Source of the DNA: Acuticoccus sp965213555 | GTDB lineage: Bacteria > Pseudomonadota > Alphaproteobacteria > Rhizobiales > Amorphaceae | Length of the DNA stretch: 64,000 nucleotides | Assembly: GCF_965213555.1 (NCBI RefSeq) | Contig: NZ_OZ243890.1 | Coordinates: 620,001 to 684,000 of the forward strand | Direction of reading: 5' to 3' | Shown here: positions 8,276-16,521 of the stretch, piece by piece | How the letters are laid out: the number at the start of each line of letters is the position of its first letter | How positions within the stretch are numbered: the first letter of the stretch is position 1 | Made by a program: the position numbers and the translations under genes | The notes under the pieces: model-generated | What the model saw: the letters and a program-made list of their open reading frames with translations, nothing else | Told to the model about the DNA's origin: nothing | Database searches by the model: none

Positions 8276-9112
8276 ATGATGCATCTCGACGTGTCCGAGC
8301 TCGCCGCGTTCTACCTCACCCCCCTCGGTCGCATCGCGCGCCAGATCATCTCGAGCGAGGTCCGGGCGCTCTGGCCGACGACCACCGCCGAGCGGGTCGT
8401 CGGTCTCGGCCATGCGACGCCCTACCTGCGCCCGTTCCTCGGCGAGGCTGAGCGCGTCGTCGCGTTGATGCCTGCCTCCGAGGGCGTCCTGCACTGGCCG
8501 CCCGAGGGGCCGAACCTCACCAGCCTCACCTATGAGGATGCACTGCCACTGCCGGACAACTCGGTGGACAAGGTCCTCATCATCCACCTGCTCGAGACCG
8601 CCAAGGACCCGCACGAGGTGCTGCGGGAGGTGTGGCGCGTCCTCGTCCCCACCGGCCGCGCGCTCGCCATCGTGCCCTACCGCTCCGGCGCCTGGGCCCG
8701 CGCCGACCAGACGCCGATGGGCCTCGGCCGGCCGTTCTCGCGCTTCCAGCTCGGCCAGCTCCTCGAGGGTGCCTGGCTCGAGCCGGTGGAGATGCGCCGC
8801 TGCCTCTACGTGCCGCCGACCTCGCGACGCTTCGTGCTCGGCTCGGCGAGCGCCTGGGAACGGCTCGGCCGACGCGTCGTACCCCGCTTCGCCGGCGTCG
8901 TCGCGATCGAGGCGCAGAAGACGGTGATGCGCGGCATCCCGGCGCGTCCGCGCAAGCTGAAGGACCTGGTGCCCGCGCTTGCCCCCAAGCCCGCGGTCCG
9001 CTGGGGCCGCGCCGCGATGAAGGGTGCGGCGCCGGTCGGCGACACCGTCAGCGGCGCAGCAGGAACACCGCCTGCTCGCCGAACAGGTTCCAGAACCACC
9101 ACGGCGCGTTGA
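8276..9112 (+). CDS. Class I SAM-dependent methyltransferase
   Basis: A 278-residue protein starting at ATGATG. It has a shortened methyltransferase fold: a VVGLGHATPY motif I region, EDALPLPDNSVDKVL (motif of the acidic strand), HEVLREVWRVLVPTGRALAIV (post-motif helix and strand) and a basic C-terminal tail. Substrate is unknown. Rhizobiales commonly carry this gene opposite gloB. The last ~65 bases overlap the 3' end of metW on the other strand, so the final ~21 residues (SGAAGTPPARR...) are probably unconstrained read-through from a lost stop codon. Confidence 0.8.
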   Translation: MMHLDVSELAAFYLTPLGRIARQIISSEVRALWPTTTAERVVGLGHATPYLRPFLGEAERVVALMPASEGVLHWPPEGPNLTSLTYEDALPLPDNSVDKVLIIHLLETAKDPHEVLREVWRVLVPTGRALAIVPYRSGAWARADQTPMGLGRPFSRFQLGQLLEGAWLEPVEMRRCLYVPPTSRRFVLGSASAWERLGRRVVPRFAGVVAIEAQKTVMRGIPARPRKLKDLVPALAPKPAVRWGRAAMKGAAPVGDTVSGAAGTPPARRTGSRTTTAR

Positions 9113-9671
9113 ACGACATGCGCTGGCCCCAGCTGTTCAGCGCGATCGCCTTCTCCACGTGGGCGCCGATGTCGTCGCTCAACTCGACGAAGTCGCGGAT
9201 CGTGCAGAAGTGGATGTTCTTCGTCGCCCACCAGGGGTCCGGCAGCAGACCGGTCTTCGGCATGCGTCCGTCGACTAGGAGCGAGAAGCGAACCCTGAAG
9301 TAGCCGAAGTTGGGGAACGAGACGATGCAGCGTCGGCCGATGCGCAGGAGGTTCTCCAGCACGCGGCGCGGGTCGCGCGTCGCCTGCAGCGTCTGGCTGA
9401 GGATGACGTAGTCGAAGGCGTTGTCGGGGTAGGCATCGAGGTCGGTGTCGGCGTCGCCCTGGATCACCGACAAGCCAAGCGCCACGGCCTCGTTGACCCC
9501 GGCCTGGCTGAGCTCGATGCCTGACGCGCGCACCCCGTGCGTCATCTTCAGGAGCGCCATGAGCCCCCCGTCGCCGCAACCGACGTCGAGGATGCGGCTG
9601 TCCGCGGCGACGAGCTCGCGGATGACCTCGTAGTCGACCCGGCGCCCCGCGGTGGCTGCAACATCGAGCAT
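9048..9671 (-). CDS. metW: Methionine biosynthesis protein MetW
   Basis: About 207 residues; a methyltransferase-like protein needed together with MetX for homoserine acylation in many proteobacteria. Visible are ILDVGCGDGGLM, GIELSQAGV, DADTDLDAYPDNAFDYVILSQ and the C-terminal APWWFWNLFGEQAVFLL typical of MetW. It starts at ATG 9671, overlapping the metX stop as TGATG (GTG 9674 is an alternative), so the two are translationally coupled. Confidence 0.92.
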   Translation of the reverse strand: MLDVAATAGRRVDYEVIRELVAADSRILDVGCGDGGLMALLKMTHGVRASGIELSQAGVNEAVALGLSVIQGDADTDLDAYPDNAFDYVILSQTLQATRDPRRVLENLLRIGRRCIVSFPNFGYFRVRFSLLVDGRMPKTGLLPDPWWATKNIHFCTIRDFVELSDDIGAHVEKAIALNSWGQRMSFNAPWWFWNLFGEQAVFLLRR

Positions 9672-10888
9672 CACGCGGGCGCCGGGGGAGCGATGCCGCG
9701 CGTCAGCGCCGCGCCGGTGAGGAAGCCGCGCACGGCCCGGTGCAGCTCAGGCTCGTGCAAGAGGAAGGCGTCGTGCCCGCGGTCGGTCTCGATCTCGACG
9801 AACGAGACCTGCGCCGCCGCCGCGTTCAGCCCGTGCACGATGGTGCGGCTCTCCGCCGTCGGGAACAGCCAGTCGGACGTGAAGGAGACGACGCACCAGC
9901 GGATCGGGCTGTCGCGGAACGCGTTCGCCACGAGCCCGCCGTGCTCGGCAGCGAGGTCGAAGTAGTCCATGGCGCGCGTCAGGTAGAGGTAGGAGTTGGC
10001 GTCGAACCGGTCGACGAACGTCGACCCCTGGTGGCGCAGGTAGCTCTCGATCTGGAAGTCGGCGTCGAAGCCGTAGGAGACGATCTCGCGGTCCTGCAGC
10101 GCGCGCCCGAACTTGCGGTGGAGCGCGGCCTGGGAGACGTAGGTGATGTGTGCCGCCATCCGCGCCACCGACAGGCCCTTCCGCGGCTTCGCTCCGTGGT
10201 CGAGGTAGCGCCCGCCGTGCCACGCCGGGTCGGCCATGATCGCCTGCCGTCCGACCTCGTGGAAGGCGATGTTCTGTGCCGAGTGGCGCGTTCCGGTAGC
10301 GATGGGCACGGCGGCGAACACCCGGTCCGGGTAGCTCGCGCCCCACTCGAGCACCTGCATGCCCCCCATCGAGCCGCCGATGACCGCGAACAGCGTGTCG
10401 ATGCCAAGGTCGGACACCAGGCGCGCCTGGGCGCGGACCATGTCGCGGATCGTCACGACCGGCATGTCGAGCGCGTAGGGTCCGCCGCCGTCCGGCCGGC
10501 TGGAGGCTGGGCCCGTCGTGCCCGAGCAGCCGCCGATGACGTTGCAGCAGATCACGAAGAAGCGATCGGTGTCGATGGGCCGCCCGGGACCCACCATCAC
10601 GTCCCACCAACCAGGGCGACCGGTGACCGGATGGCGGTTCGCGACGTGCTGGTCGCCGGTCAGCGCATGGCAGACGAGGACCGCGTTGCTGGCGTCCTCG
10701 TTCAGCGTCCCGTAGCTCTGGTAGGCGACCTGCCAGGGGGCGAGCGTCGCGCCGGCGTCGAGGGGTAGCGCGGCCTTGAACCGGCGCACCGGGCTCGTCG
10801 GGTCGTCCACCTCGGCCCTGCGACGACGCTCGAGGAGCTCAGCGGCTGGCACGATCGTCGACGCGCCGGGGGCTCGGTCGGGTGCCAT
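9671..10888 (-). CDS. metX: Homoserine O-acetyl/succinyltransferase MetX
   Basis: A 405-residue alpha/beta-hydrolase enzyme acylating L-homoserine in methionine synthesis. The nucleophile elbow is GGSMGGMQ (Ser173); LTGDQH forms the oxyanion region, and DRGHDAF near residue 372 supplies the catalytic His. Family members use acetyl- or succinyl-CoA, which sequence alone does not settle here. ATG 10888 has GGATGAG upstream and matches the family length; the frame is open further upstream only by chance. Operon with metW. Confidence 0.93.
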   Translation of the reverse strand: MAPDRAPGASTIVPAAELLERRRRAEVDDPTSPVRRFKAALPLDAGATLAPWQVAYQSYGTLNEDASNAVLVCHALTGDQHVANRHPVTGRPGWWDVMVGPGRPIDTDRFFVICCNVIGGCSGTTGPASSRPDGGGPYALDMPVVTIRDMVRAQARLVSDLGIDTLFAVIGGSMGGMQVLEWGASYPDRVFAAVPIATGTRHSAQNIAFHEVGRQAIMADPAWHGGRYLDHGAKPRKGLSVARMAAHITYVSQAALHRKFGRALQDREIVSYGFDADFQIESYLRHQGSTFVDRFDANSYLYLTRAMDYFDLAAEHGGLVANAFRDSPIRWCVVSFTSDWLFPTAESRTIVHGLNAAAAQVSFVEIETDRGHDAFLLHEPELHRAVRGFLTGAALTRGIAPPAPA

Positions 10889-10927
10889 ACTCTCATCCTG
10901 CAGACGCGCGGGAGTGCCGACGGCGGA

Positions 10928-10956
10928 CGCTATGCGCGTGCCCCGTCGACCGTCAA
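10928..10956 (-). promoter_or_regulatory. Putative metX promoter
   Basis: On the minus strand, TTGACG (10956-10951) and ATAGCG (10933-10928) are separated by exactly 17 bases, giving a good sigma-70 type promoter with a 5' leader of about 30 bases before the metX ATG. Such a short leader leaves no room for a riboswitch if this promoter is the main one. Confidence 0.4.
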
Positions 10957-11026
10957 CGGTGACGGGCCGTGCACGGACGCGTCGGGGCTCGCGCCGCGAT
11001 CGTCCGGCAACGCATGCACCGCCCTG

Positions 11027-11068
11027 GCCAACCTCCGGCAAGGGTTCGGCGTGATGCGGAGAACCGAG
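11027..11068 (+). repeat. Overlapping inverted repeats upstream of the chorismate mutase gene
   Basis: GGTTCGGC at 11043-11050 can pair upstream with GCCAACC (11027-11033, one bulged base) or downstream with GAACC (11061-11065), but not both. A second compact hairpin, CCGCCT-CGC-AGGCGG, follows at about 11084-11098. Mutually exclusive pairing of this kind is seen in attenuators and riboswitches. It lies about 100 bases before the aroQ start. Evidence is structural only. Confidence 0.3.
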
Positions 11069-11169
11069 CGCTTGACGTCTTCCCGCCTGCGAGGCGGAGC
11101 CCGGTGTCAGGGTACGACCGAGCGCAGGTGGCTCTGGTGCGAGACCCGCTCCTTGTGCTTGATGACACC

Positions 11170-11838
11170 ATGGTCTTGCCCTCCTCGCCCCTTCCAAACC
11201 GAGCTCCGAGCGATCCGCTCGGCGCGCTGCGCGAACGCCTCGACGAGGTCGACCTCGGTCTGCATCACCTCATGCGCGAGCGCTTCGAGATCGTCGCCAA
11301 GATCGGCGCCGTGAAGGGTCCCAGTGCGCCCGTGATCCGTCCCGAGCGGGAGGCGGCGGTCATCGCGAACCAGCTGGCCCTCGACGGTGGCACGGCGCCG
11401 CGCGAGGTCGTCGTCCACCTGTGGCGCGTCCTCATCGGCGCGGCGTGCGCGGTGCAGCGCCCGTTCGCGGTCCATGTCGCAGGCACGCTCGATTCCGCGC
11501 GCTTCCTCTACGGCCCCGTGAGCTGCACGCTGAACGAGACGGCGGCAGGGGCGGTGGCGCGGCTCGCATCCCATCCCGACGACGTGGCGCTCGTCACCGG
11601 CGACGAACCTTGGTGGGAGACCCGTGGGGCGGCGCACGTCGTCGCATCCTACCACCAGTCCGATGGGGTGACAGTCTTCGCGCTGGGCGGCGCCGGGGTG
11701 AGCCGCAGCACGGGCCCGCTCGCCCTCCTCCTCGCGCACGGCGCCCTTCGCGAGGTCGATGCAGGCGCCGTCGGCGCGCGCGACGATGTGCTCGGGCTCT
11801 ACCCTCCCTTCCCGCTCACAATCCCGGTTGCCCGATGA
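11170..11838 (+). CDS. Chorismate mutase (AroQ type) with C-terminal extension
   Basis: A 222-residue protein. Residues ~18-105 form an AroQ helical domain (ALRERLDEVDLGLHHLMRERFEIVAKIG, then RPEREAAVI), which turns chorismate into prephenate for phenylalanine and tyrosine. The remaining ~115 residues form the extra domain usual in Rhizobiales homologs; its role is unknown. The ATG at 11170 fits the domain start. Its stop overlaps the hisC start (ATGA), and tyrC follows, so the cluster is a prephenate/aromatic aminotransferase route. Confidence 0.87.
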   Translation: MVLPSSPLPNRAPSDPLGALRERLDEVDLGLHHLMRERFEIVAKIGAVKGPSAPVIRPEREAAVIANQLALDGGTAPREVVVHLWRVLIGAACAVQRPFAVHVAGTLDSARFLYGPVSCTLNETAAGAVARLASHPDDVALVTGDEPWWETRGAAHVVASYHQSDGVTVFALGGAGVSRSTGPLALLLAHGALREVDAGAVGARDDVLGLYPPFPLTIPVAR

Positions 11839-12953
11839 GCGACGCGCCGATCGCCCGGCCCGTTGCCCGCCGGAGCGTCCTCAAGATCGCGCCGTACGTT
11901 CCCGGGCGTTCGTCCGCCGGTGGCGCCGTGAAGCAGCATAAGCTGTCGTCGAACGAGAACCCGCTCGGGCCGAGCCCCGCCGCACGCGAGGCTTTCCTTG
12001 CCGCCGCGGCAACGTTGGAGCGCTACCCGGACGGCGGTGCGACGTTGCTGCGCCAGGCCATCGCCTCCGCCTACGGGCTCAACGCCGATCGCATCGTGTG
12101 CGGCAACGGGTCGGACGAGATCCTCGCGATGATCGCCAACGCCTACCTCGCCCCCGGTGACGAGGTGATCTTCACCGAGCATGCGTTCCTGGTCTATCGC
12201 ATCGTGACCCTCGCCGCCGGCGGGACGCCCGTCGTCGTCGCCGAGCCGGAGCTCCGGCCCGACGTCGACCTGATGCTCGCCGCCGTCACCGAGCGCACCC
12301 GCATCGTCTTCCTCGCCAACCCCAACAACCCGACGGGCGCCTACGTGCCGGCCGACGAGGTGCGTCGGCTTCGCGAGGGCCTGCCGCCTCACGTCCTCCT
12401 CGTCATCGACGCCGCCTACGCGGAGTACGTCCGGCGCAACGACTACGAGGCGGGCATCGAGCTCGTCGCGACCCGCGAGGACACGGTGATGACGCGCACC
12501 TTCTCCAAGGTGCACGCCCTCGCCGCGCTGCGCCTCGGGTGGGCCTACGCGCCGGCCGGTGTCGTCGACGCGCTGCACAGGGTGCGCGGGCCGTTCAACG
12601 TCAACGCGCCTGCCATGGCAGCAGGGGTCGCGGCGATCGCCGACCGCGCTTACGTGGAGCGCGCCGTGGAGCACAACGCGACCTGGCTGCCCGAGGTGAC
12701 GCGCCAGGTGCGCGAGCTCGGCTTCGGCGTGCCGCCGTCGGCGGGCAACTTCATCCTCATCGACTTCGCCACGGTCGCAGGCGCCGACGCCGGGGACGCC
12801 GACGACGCGCTCGGTGCCTGCGGCGTGGTGCTCCGCCGCGTCACCGGCTACGGCCTGCCGCAGATGCTGCGCATGACGATCGGCGACGAAGAGGCGAACC
12901 ACGCCACCATCGCCGCCCTCACCGCCTACCGCGACACGCTCGGCCATGGCTGA
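11835..12953 (+). CDS. hisC: Histidinol-phosphate/aromatic aminotransferase
   Basis: A 372-residue fold-type I PLP enzyme. Features: SSNENPLGPSP near the N-terminus, ANPNNPTGAYVP, IDAAYAEYV, and the PLP lysine K225 in RTFSKVHALAALRLG. It is flanked and overlapped by the chorismate mutase and tyrC genes, so it probably works mainly as an aromatic (phenylpyruvate/hydroxyphenylpyruvate or prephenate) aminotransferase; HisC paralogs often do both jobs. The ATG shares ATGA with the previous stop. Confidence 0.92.
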   Translation: MSDAPIARPVARRSVLKIAPYVPGRSSAGGAVKQHKLSSNENPLGPSPAAREAFLAAAATLERYPDGGATLLRQAIASAYGLNADRIVCGNGSDEILAMIANAYLAPGDEVIFTEHAFLVYRIVTLAAGGTPVVVAEPELRPDVDLMLAAVTERTRIVFLANPNNPTGAYVPADEVRRLREGLPPHVLLVIDAAYAEYVRRNDYEAGIELVATREDTVMTRTFSKVHALAALRLGWAYAPAGVVDALHRVRGPFNVNAPAMAAGVAAIADRAYVERAVEHNATWLPEVTRQVRELGFGVPPSAGNFILIDFATVAGADAGDADDALGACGVVLRRVTGYGLPQMLRMTIGDEEANHATIAALTAYRDTLGHG

Positions 12954-13932
12954 CGCCGCGCCGCCCGCGGAAGGCTTCGGCTTCTCCAGCATCGCCATCA
13001 TCGGCATCGGGCTCATCGGCGCGTCCGTCGCGCTCGCGCTGCGGGAGGCGGGGTTCACCGGGCCCATCGCCGCGGCGGACCGCGACGACGAGGCGCTGCA
13101 CGCGGCGGTCGAGCTCGGCATCGCGACGACGACGCACGCGGACGCGGCGCAGGCGGCGGCGGAGGCGGACATGATAATCCTCGCCGTCCCCGTCGGCGCG
13201 ATGGAGCCGGTCGCGTGCGCCATCGGCCCGGTCCTCAGCCCCCGCGCCATCGTGACGGACGTGGGGTCGGTGAAGGGCGCCGTCTCGCGAACCGTCAGCG
13301 CCGCGCTGCCGGACCCGTCCCGCTTCGTCCCCGCGCACCCCATCGCCGGTTCGGAGCAGTCGGGCCCCCGCGCCGGCTACGCGAGCCTGTTCCGCAACCG
13401 CTGGTGCATCCTCACGCCGACGGACGAAACGGACCCCTCAGCCACCCAGGTAGTGGCCGACATGTGGCGCGCCATGGGATCCAACATCGAGGTGATGGAC
13501 GTCGAGCGGCACGACCTCGTGCTCGCCATCACGTCGCACCTGCCGCACCTCATCGCCTACAACATCGTGCGCACCGCCTACGACATGGAGGCGGTGACCG
13601 AGGCGGAGGTCATCAAGTTCTCAGCCGGCGGCTTCCGCGACTTCACGCGCCTCGCCGCGTCCGACCCGACCATGTGGCGCGACGTGTTCCTCAACAACCG
13701 CGCCGCGGTGATCGAGACGCTCGGCCGCTTCTCGGAGGACCTTGCGATCCTGCAGCGCGCCATCCGCTGGGGCGAGGGCGACCAGCTCTACGACCTGTTC
13801 GAGCGCACGCGCGCCATCCGCATGGGGATCGTCGAGGCCGGTCAGGACACTGCCGCGCCCGACTTCGGCCGTCCCCGTCCCGCCGCGGAGGAACGGCACC
13901 GCACCCCAGTCCCCGAGCCCGCGAGCGACTAG
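12946..13932 (+). CDS. tyrC: Prephenate/arogenate dehydrogenase
   Basis: A 328-residue TyrA-family enzyme that oxidatively decarboxylates prephenate or arogenate on the way to tyrosine. It has the GIGLIGAS Rossmann turn, DVGSVKG, the HPIAGSE motif, and SHLPHLIAY. No ACT domain is present; the C-terminal ~30 residues are Pro/Glu/Arg-rich. It overlaps hisC by eight bases. Whether it prefers prephenate (with HisC later) or arogenate cannot be told from sequence. Confidence 0.92.
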   Translation: MADAAPPAEGFGFSSIAIIGIGLIGASVALALREAGFTGPIAAADRDDEALHAAVELGIATTTHADAAQAAAEADMIILAVPVGAMEPVACAIGPVLSPRAIVTDVGSVKGAVSRTVSAALPDPSRFVPAHPIAGSEQSGPRAGYASLFRNRWCILTPTDETDPSATQVVADMWRAMGSNIEVMDVERHDLVLAITSHLPHLIAYNIVRTAYDMEAVTEAEVIKFSAGGFRDFTRLAASDPTMWRDVFLNNRAAVIETLGRFSEDLAILQRAIRWGEGDQLYDLFERTRAIRMGIVEAGQDTAAPDFGRPRPAAEERHRTPVPEPASD

Positions 13933-14062
13933 AGCATCCCGGTCTTCAGACCCAGACAAGACGCTCCAGCTCGTTGATTGAGTGCGGTCTGCTTGGGGAC
14001 GAGTATGTCGGTGTCCTGGCCTCGGCGGAGGCGAAGGTCACACGTGATGGCCGCAAGCGCGC
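13933..14062 (+). other. Intergenic segment of lower GC, possibly a dispersed repeat
   Basis: This 130-base gap between tyrC and a convergent DUF2125 gene is visibly less GC-rich than its neighbours. On the minus strand it reads as an open stretch ending LGLKTGML and a stop at its far edge, without an upstream start. It looks like an intergenic repeat or remnant; I cannot count copies from one window. Confidence 0.3.
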
Positions 14063-15079
14063 CTAATGGCTCGCGATGAGCAGGGGCGGCAAGGTCCAGA
14101 CGGTGAACCAGCCGCCCGGCTTGACTTGGCTGTTGTCGATGATGACGGACATCGTACGCGCCTCGCGCTCGCCGATCTTCGTCTTCGGCGCGTTGGCGAA
14201 GAAGTTCGTCATGAGGGACGACACCATCGATCCGGCCTCGGGGTCGAGCACCGCGACGTAGGGGACCTCACCCTCGTAGCCGGCGACCGAGACGTCGAGC
14301 ACGCCATCCACGAGACCGTCCGTTCCCAAGGTCAGCGTCCCGCTCAGGGCGAGGAGGACGTCCCCGGACCGCAGCGTCGCCGCCTCGACCTCGAGGGGCA
14401 GGCCGCTCGTCATCAGCTGCGCCGCAAAGACCGCGGGCTCGGCCTCCAAGAGCGCCGCGCCCCCGCCGACCCGGCCGCGTAGCGAAAGGGTTGCCGGCGG
14501 CATGCCGGGCGCCGGCACGACGTCCTCGAGGCGTAGGGCGACTCCGAGGTCGTCCACCGCCTCCGGATCGCGCCGCACGCTGGCGTCGATCTCACCCACC
14601 GTTACCTCGCGGCCGGTCTCCATCGCCAGCGTGACGTCGGTCAACTCTGCCACGAGCTGACGCAGCGCCTGGCCCGACAGGTCGATCCGCGCGCTGGCAT
14701 GGGCGAGCGTCCAGTCCGCCACGCCGCGCTGCCCCTCGCCCAGCGCAACCTGCATCGGACCGTCGGCCTCGGCGATGATGTGTGAGGGGTTGTAGACCTG
14801 CGCAGCAACCCTCAAGCCGGACAGCGCGATCCGGTTGCCACCGCTCCCGGCGTGCGAGCCGGCGCCACAGCGGACCTCGATGCGGAAGGGGTAGCCGGCG
14901 ACCGTGCGGTTCACGCACGAGAGCGTCGCTCCGCGAGCCTCGGCATTGAGGATCGCCTTGTCGAGCTGGCGATCGACCACCGTCGCCGCGACGAACCAGA
15001 CCACCGACCAACCGACGACGACCGCGAGGGCAAGCCCCATCAAAACCTTCAGTCGGCGCGTCGTAGAACGTCCCCCCAT
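14063..15079 (-). CDS. DUF2125 family membrane-anchored protein
   Basis: 338 residues with one N-terminal transmembrane anchor (about residues 12-34) and a large, beta-rich periplasmic part. It starts at MGGRSTTRRLKV with AGGGAG five bases upstream. VNRTVAGYPFRIEVRC is the family signature near residue 75. DUF2125 proteins are conserved in Alphaproteobacteria and have no established function. Confidence 0.82.
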   Translation of the reverse strand: MGGRSTTRRLKVLMGLALAVVVGWSVVWFVAATVVDRQLDKAILNAEARGATLSCVNRTVAGYPFRIEVRCGAGSHAGSGGNRIALSGLRVAAQVYNPSHIIAEADGPMQVALGEGQRGVADWTLAHASARIDLSGQALRQLVAELTDVTLAMETGREVTVGEIDASVRRDPEAVDDLGVALRLEDVVPAPGMPPATLSLRGRVGGGAALLEAEPAVFAAQLMTSGLPLEVEAATLRSGDVLLALSGTLTLGTDGLVDGVLDVSVAGYEGEVPYVAVLDPEAGSMVSSLMTNFFANAPKTKIGEREARTMSVIIDNSQVKPGGWFTVWTLPPLLIASH

Positions 15080-15223
15080 CAAGTCTCCCTCCGCGGCGGG
15101 CGCCATCACCCGCCTCAGATCGCATCGATCGCCGCGGTCGGCGCCGCCGTCCGGCATGGACACTATCACCCTTGACGTCGATATGGGCGGGGGTTCCGGC
15201 GTCGCGGGAGGGGGTGCGAACTG

Positions 15224-15751
15224 ATGTCACTGTTCGTCTTCGGCTACGGGTCGCTGATGTGGCGCCCTGGTTTCCCCTACGAACGCAAGGAGTTCGCCAC
15301 CCTAAGGGGACGCCACCGGCGGCTGTGCGTGTACTCGTTTGTACACCGCGGAACCGAGACGCGGCCCGGGCTCGTCCTCGGCCTCGACCGCGGCGGGGCG
15401 TGCCGTGGGATCGTCTTCACCGTGGCGGAGGCCGAGCGGAGCAACGTCGTCGCGTACCTGCGCGCGCGCGAGCAGGTCACGCTGGTCTACAAGGAGGTCG
15501 TCGTCCCGGTCGTCACCGCGTCCGGCGCCGCGGTCGAAGCGCTCGCCTACGTGGTCGACCGCACCCACCGCCAGTACGCCGGCAAGCTTTCCCTGGACGA
15601 GACGCTGGGGCATGTGTGTGGCGCGGCGGGGATGTCCGGCGCGAACGAGGACTACGTGCTCGCCACCGCCGACCTCCTCACCGAGGCGGGCATCGCGGAT
15701 CCGCGACTCCACACCCTGGCGGCACGGCTGCGTCAGCGCGCCGCGGCCTGA
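15224..15751 (+). CDS. ChaC-type gamma-glutamylcyclotransferase
   Basis: A 175-residue enzyme of the ChaC family, which degrades glutathione to 5-oxoproline and Cys-Gly in the cytoplasm. FGYGSLMW at the N-terminus is the family's substrate-binding loop; YLRAREQ supplies the region of the catalytic Glu, and YAGKLS/NEDYV complete the fold. It ends overlapping the 3' end of plsC by 19 bases on the opposite strand. Confidence 0.9.
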   Translation: MSLFVFGYGSLMWRPGFPYERKEFATLRGRHRRLCVYSFVHRGTETRPGLVLGLDRGGACRGIVFTVAEAERSNVVAYLRAREQVTLVYKEVVVPVVTASGAAVEALAYVVDRTHRQYAGKLSLDETLGHVCGAAGMSGANEDYVLATADLLTEAGIADPRLHTLAARLRQRAAA

Positions 15752-16521
15752 GCGGCTGCGACCAGGCGGTCGGTCTCGGCCTCGATCGCCTCCCGAAGCC
15801 GCCGCTGCACCTCGGCGCGCTTCAGGCCCGGAGGGATCGCCGGCAGGAACGACACGGTGATGGTGCCAGGGTACTTCACGTAGCGTCCGTGCGGCCACAG
15901 GAGCCCCGAGTTGAGCGCCACGGGGACCATCGGCACGTCGAGCTTCTCGTACAGGAAGATCGCCCCTGGCTTGTAGTCCGGTGGCGCGCCGATGGGCCGC
16001 CTCGTTCCTTCCGGATAGATGACGATCTGCGCTCCCCGTCGAAGCGCCACCGCGGCGTCCTTCACGAGTTGCCGAAGGGCTGCGGGGCCGGCTGCGCGGT
16101 CCACGGGGATCATGCCGAAGTACCGGGCGTACCAGCCGTAGAGCGGGATCGACAGGAGCTCCTTCTTCAGGATGACGGCGCCGCGCGGCAGGAGCGGCAC
16201 GAGCGCCAGCGTCTCCCAGGCCGACTGGTGCTTGACGGCGACGAGCGCGGCCGCCTGGGGGATGTTCTCCCGTCCGAGGATCGCCGTGCGCTGGCCGACG
16301 ATGAGGCGCAGCAGGAGGACGTCCCCCGCCGCCCAGGAGCTCAGAAGAAAGCGCATGCGGTCGGGGGGAAGCGCGAAGGTGAACGCGAACGCGAGCGTCG
16401 TCAGGATGAAGAACGTCGTCGCGGCCACGGAGTAGAGCGCGGTGCGCGCCAGGGCGAGCACGTGGGCCGGGCCCGACCGGACGGCCGCGCGGGGGCGGAC
16501 GGGCGCGCGGGACTGCATCAT
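15733..16521 (-). CDS. plsC: 1-acyl-sn-glycerol-3-phosphate acyltransferase
   Basis: A 262-residue inner-membrane enzyme that makes phosphatidic acid from lysophosphatidic acid and an acyl donor. It has an N-terminal hydrophobic anchor, the HX4(D/E) catalytic motif as HQSAWE, the acyl-acceptor motif YPEGTR, and VPVALNSGLLW. The motif-I acidic residue is Glu rather than the textbook Asp, which occurs in this subfamily. Its ATG overlaps the ftsX stop (ATGA), giving an ftsE-ftsX-plsC operon. Confidence 0.9.
   Translation of the reverse strand: MMQSRAPVRPRAAVRSGPAHVLALARTALYSVAATTFFILTTLAFAFTFALPPDRMRFLLSSWAAGDVLLLRLIVGQRTAILGRENIPQAAALVAVKHQSAWETLALVPLLPRGAVILKKELLSIPLYGWYARYFGMIPVDRAAGPAALRQLVKDAAVALRRGAQIVIYPEGTRRPIGAPPDYKPGAIFLYEKLDVPMVPVALNSGLLWPHGRYVKYPGTITVSFLPAIPPGLKRAEVQRRLREAIEAETDRLVAAAQAAAR

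Noticed and set aside
10889..11169. SAM-II riboswitch before metX
   Set aside because: The usual SAM-II core is not recognisable on the minus strand, and a good promoter lies only ~30 bases from the probable transcript start, leaving no room.
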